Source: JBJFCE01 sp051888775 (GTDB lineage: Bacteria > Bacillota > Clostridia > Lachnospirales > Lachnospiraceae). Taken from it: 43,026 nt of DNA. The position numbers and the translations under genes are program-made. The notes beneath the pieces were generated by a model. It made no database searches and had not been told where the DNA came from. It was given only the letters and a program-made list of their open reading frames with translations. The DNA lies in the NCBI GenBank assembly GCA_051888775.1, contig JBJFCE010000067.1:1-43026 (forward strand). Reading direction: 5' to 3'. This document shows, in pieces, positions 41,629 through 43,026 of this stretch (position 1 is the first letter of the stretch; the number at the start of each line of letters is the position of its first letter).

Positions 41629-42816
41629 ATGGAGAAACATTTATTTACATCCGAGTCCGTGACGGAAGGACATCCGGACAAAGTCTGTGACGCAGTATCT
41701 GATGCGATTCTGGATGCCTGCATGGCGCAGGATCCGATGAGCCGTGTAGCATGTGAGACCGCTGCATGTACCGGATTTGTACTGGTTACAGGTGAGATTA
41801 CGACAAAAGCCAATCTGGATATTCCGGCAATCGTCAGAGAGACCGTAAACGAGATCGGCTATGATGATGCAAAGACAGGATTTGACGGACACACCTGTGC
41901 TGTTATGGTGGCGTTGGACAAGCAGTCTCCGGATATCGCGATGGGTGTTGATAAGGCATTGGAAGCCAAAGAAAACAAAATGACGGATGAGGAGCTTGAA
42001 GCAATCGGCGCCGGAGATCAGGGTATGATGTTTGGTTATGCAACCAACGAGACAGAGGAATATATGCCGTATCCGATCTCTCTTGCACACAAGCTGGCAT
42101 TACAGCTGACCAAGGTCCGCAAGGACGGTACTCTGACTTATTTAAGACCGGACGGCAAGAGTCAGGTATCCGTAGAATACGATGAAAATAACAAGCCTGT
42201 CAGACTGGAGGCAGTCGTACTGTCCACACAGCATGACGAGGATGTTACACAGGAACAGATCCATGAGGATATTAAGAAGTATGTATTTGATCCGGTTCTG
42301 CCCAAAGAATTGATCGATGAGAATACAAAGTTCTTTATCAATCCGACCGGACGCTTTGTGATCGGCGGACCGCACGGGGATGCCGGACTGACCGGACGTA
42401 AGATCATCGTAGATACCTACGGCGGTTATGCAAGACACGGCGGCGGTGCATTCTCCGGAAAGGACTGCACGAAGGTAGACCGTTCCGCAGCATATGCAGC
42501 GCGTTATGTGGCAAAGAACCTTGTAGCCGCAGGACTTGCCGAGAAGTGTGAGATCCAGCTGTCCTATGCGATCGGTGTGGCACAGCCGACCTCCGTCATG
42601 ATCGATACTTTCGGAACCGGAAAAGTATCCGAGGAAAAGCTGGTAGATATTATCCGCACTCATTTTGATTTAAGACCGGCGGGCATCATTAAGATGCTGG
42701 ATCTGCGCCGCCCGATCTACAAGCAGACTGCTGCTTACGGACATTTCGGACGCAACGATCTGGATCTGCCTTGGGAGAAACTGGATAAAGTCGAAGAATT
42801 GAAGAAGTATTTATAA
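41629..42816 (+). CDS. metK: S-adenosylmethionine synthetase
   Basis: 395 residues, the normal length. FTSESVTEGHPDKVCDAVSD begins the protein; GAGDQGMMFGYA and GGPHGDAGLTGRKIIVDTYGG are the two PROSITE-type MetK signatures, with the ATP-, Mg- and K-binding residues. It joins methionine and ATP to make S-adenosylmethionine. A strong GGAGG ribosome site precedes the ATG. Control is by the SAM-I riboswitch, so the product feeds back on its own gene. It follows a divergent promoter shared with the HD-GYP gene. Confidence 0.97.
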   Translation: MEKHLFTSESVTEGHPDKVCDAVSDAILDACMAQDPMSRVACETAACTGFVLVTGEITTKANLDIPAIVRETVNEIGYDDAKTGFDGHTCAVMVALDKQSPDIAMGVDKALEAKENKMTDEELEAIGAGDQGMMFGYATNETEEYMPYPISLAHKLALQLTKVRKDGTLTYLRPDGKSQVSVEYDENNKPVRLEAVVLSTQHDEDVTQEQIHEDIKKYVFDPVLPKELIDENTKFFINPTGRFVIGGPHGDAGLTGRKIIVDTYGGYARHGGGAFSGKDCTKVDRSAAYAARYVAKNLVAAGLAEKCEIQLSYAIGVAQPTSVMIDTFGTGKVSEEKLVDIIRTHFDLRPAGIIKMLDLRRPIYKQTAAYGHFGRNDLDLPWEKLDKVEELKKYL

Positions 42817-42839
42817 ATCGTTTCACATATGGATAACAG

Positions 42840-42907
42840 AGAGGATGCAGCTGATGTTGCAGGATTGAAGGAATATCCCGGCTCCTGTAACGTGCGCTGC
42901 ATTCTCT
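42840..42907 (+). terminator. Imperfect terminator-like hairpin after metK
   Basis: AGAGGATGCAGC (42840-42851) pairs with GCTGCATTCTCT (42896-42907), with further pairing of TGTTGCAGGA and TCCTGTAACG inside, then TGTTTATTTC. The tail is weak. Confidence 0.6.
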
Positions 42908-42939
42908 TGTTTATTTCCGGGCTACTGTGTAAAACATTA

Positions 42940-43026
42940 TAGGCGATTGCGAAACTCTGTCCGTAAGGCGAAACCGGTGCTGATAGACCTATCGGTGACC
43001 GGCACGCTTTCGCTACACCTCGTCCG
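42940..43026 (-). repeat. Long-hairpin element, family A, copy 6, truncated by the window end
   Basis: The left arm (42940-43005) resembles copy 1, including GCGATTGCGAAACTCTG and CCGGTGCTGATA. After it comes GCTTTCGCTACACCTCGTCC, the complement of the other copies' core end, so the core here is in reverse orientation. The right arm lies outside the window. Confidence 0.88.

Overview
The window looks like chromosomal DNA from a spore-forming, probably motile, fermentative Lachnospiraceae-type gut Clostridium. The evidence is moderate GC with AT-rich intergenic DNA, strong AGGAGG-type ribosome binding sites, spore photoproduct lyase, L-lactate dehydrogenase, a DUF1846 protein, a SAM-I riboswitch before metK, nagB/nagA, a RelQ-type alarmone synthetase and c-di-GMP proteins (a PilZ-tailed chemoreceptor and an HD-GYP phosphodiesterase). 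There is no prophage, integrase, transposase, rRNA, tRNA or CRISPR array. Genus is not resolved.

Layout. 1-3.3 kb: the end of a tocopherol-cyclase-like gene, then a three-gene overlapping operon (nucleosidase-like, spore photoproduct lyase, SDR). 3.6-6.9 kb: a long RecQ helicase and a large RelA/SpoT-domain protein. 7.1-14.8 kb: a 1034-residue clan GH-A glycosidase on the minus strand, DUF1846 plus lactate dehydrogenase, and a GH35-like beta-galactosidase. 14.9-17.0 kb: a LysR regulator, a formate/nitrite-type channel and an overlapping 37-residue membrane peptide. 17.2-22.5 kb: acyltransferase, MCP-PilZ receptor, a membrane-anchored putative BECR-fold protein and a MATE exporter. 22.7-25.6 kb: a GlsB-type membrane protein, nagB, nagA and a LOG protein. 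25.7-30.4 kb: YggS, a sugar nucleotidyltransferase with galE, a hemolysin III protein and a conserved 96-residue protein. 30.5-36.3 kb: relQ, a tail-anchored coiled-coil protein with a flavin reductase, dinB and a LysM-G5-M23 cell-wall peptidase. 36.5-42.8 kb: murA, a MATE exporter with a cytidylate-kinase-like protein, HD-GYP and metK.

The most interesting content is between the genes. At least nine long hairpin elements, about 125-210 bp each, sit in intergenic gaps. Six (family A) share a conserved core of about 73 nt that can fold as a three-way junction with a GCGAAAGC tetraloop hairpin. The core is enclosed by about 65-bp inverted arms whose sequence differs greatly between copies but stays self-complementary within each copy. 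Two (family B) have a different core with the same architecture. One (C) is a small variant whose apical motif resembles the family A tetraloop motif. In several copies the core orientation or the position at gene ends is informative. I know of no description of these elements. They behave like a family of structured RNA, or hairpin DNA elements mobilised in trans, whose arms are under pairing selection or are rebuilt by copying one arm from the other.

Other notable points are a perfectly mirrored divergent promoter between the HD-GYP gene and metK, promoters running directly into intrinsic terminators upstream of murA and the second MATE gene, a 25-bp triple repeat at the yggS promoter, and a 13-bp inverted repeat around 73 bp in front of the GH35-like gene.
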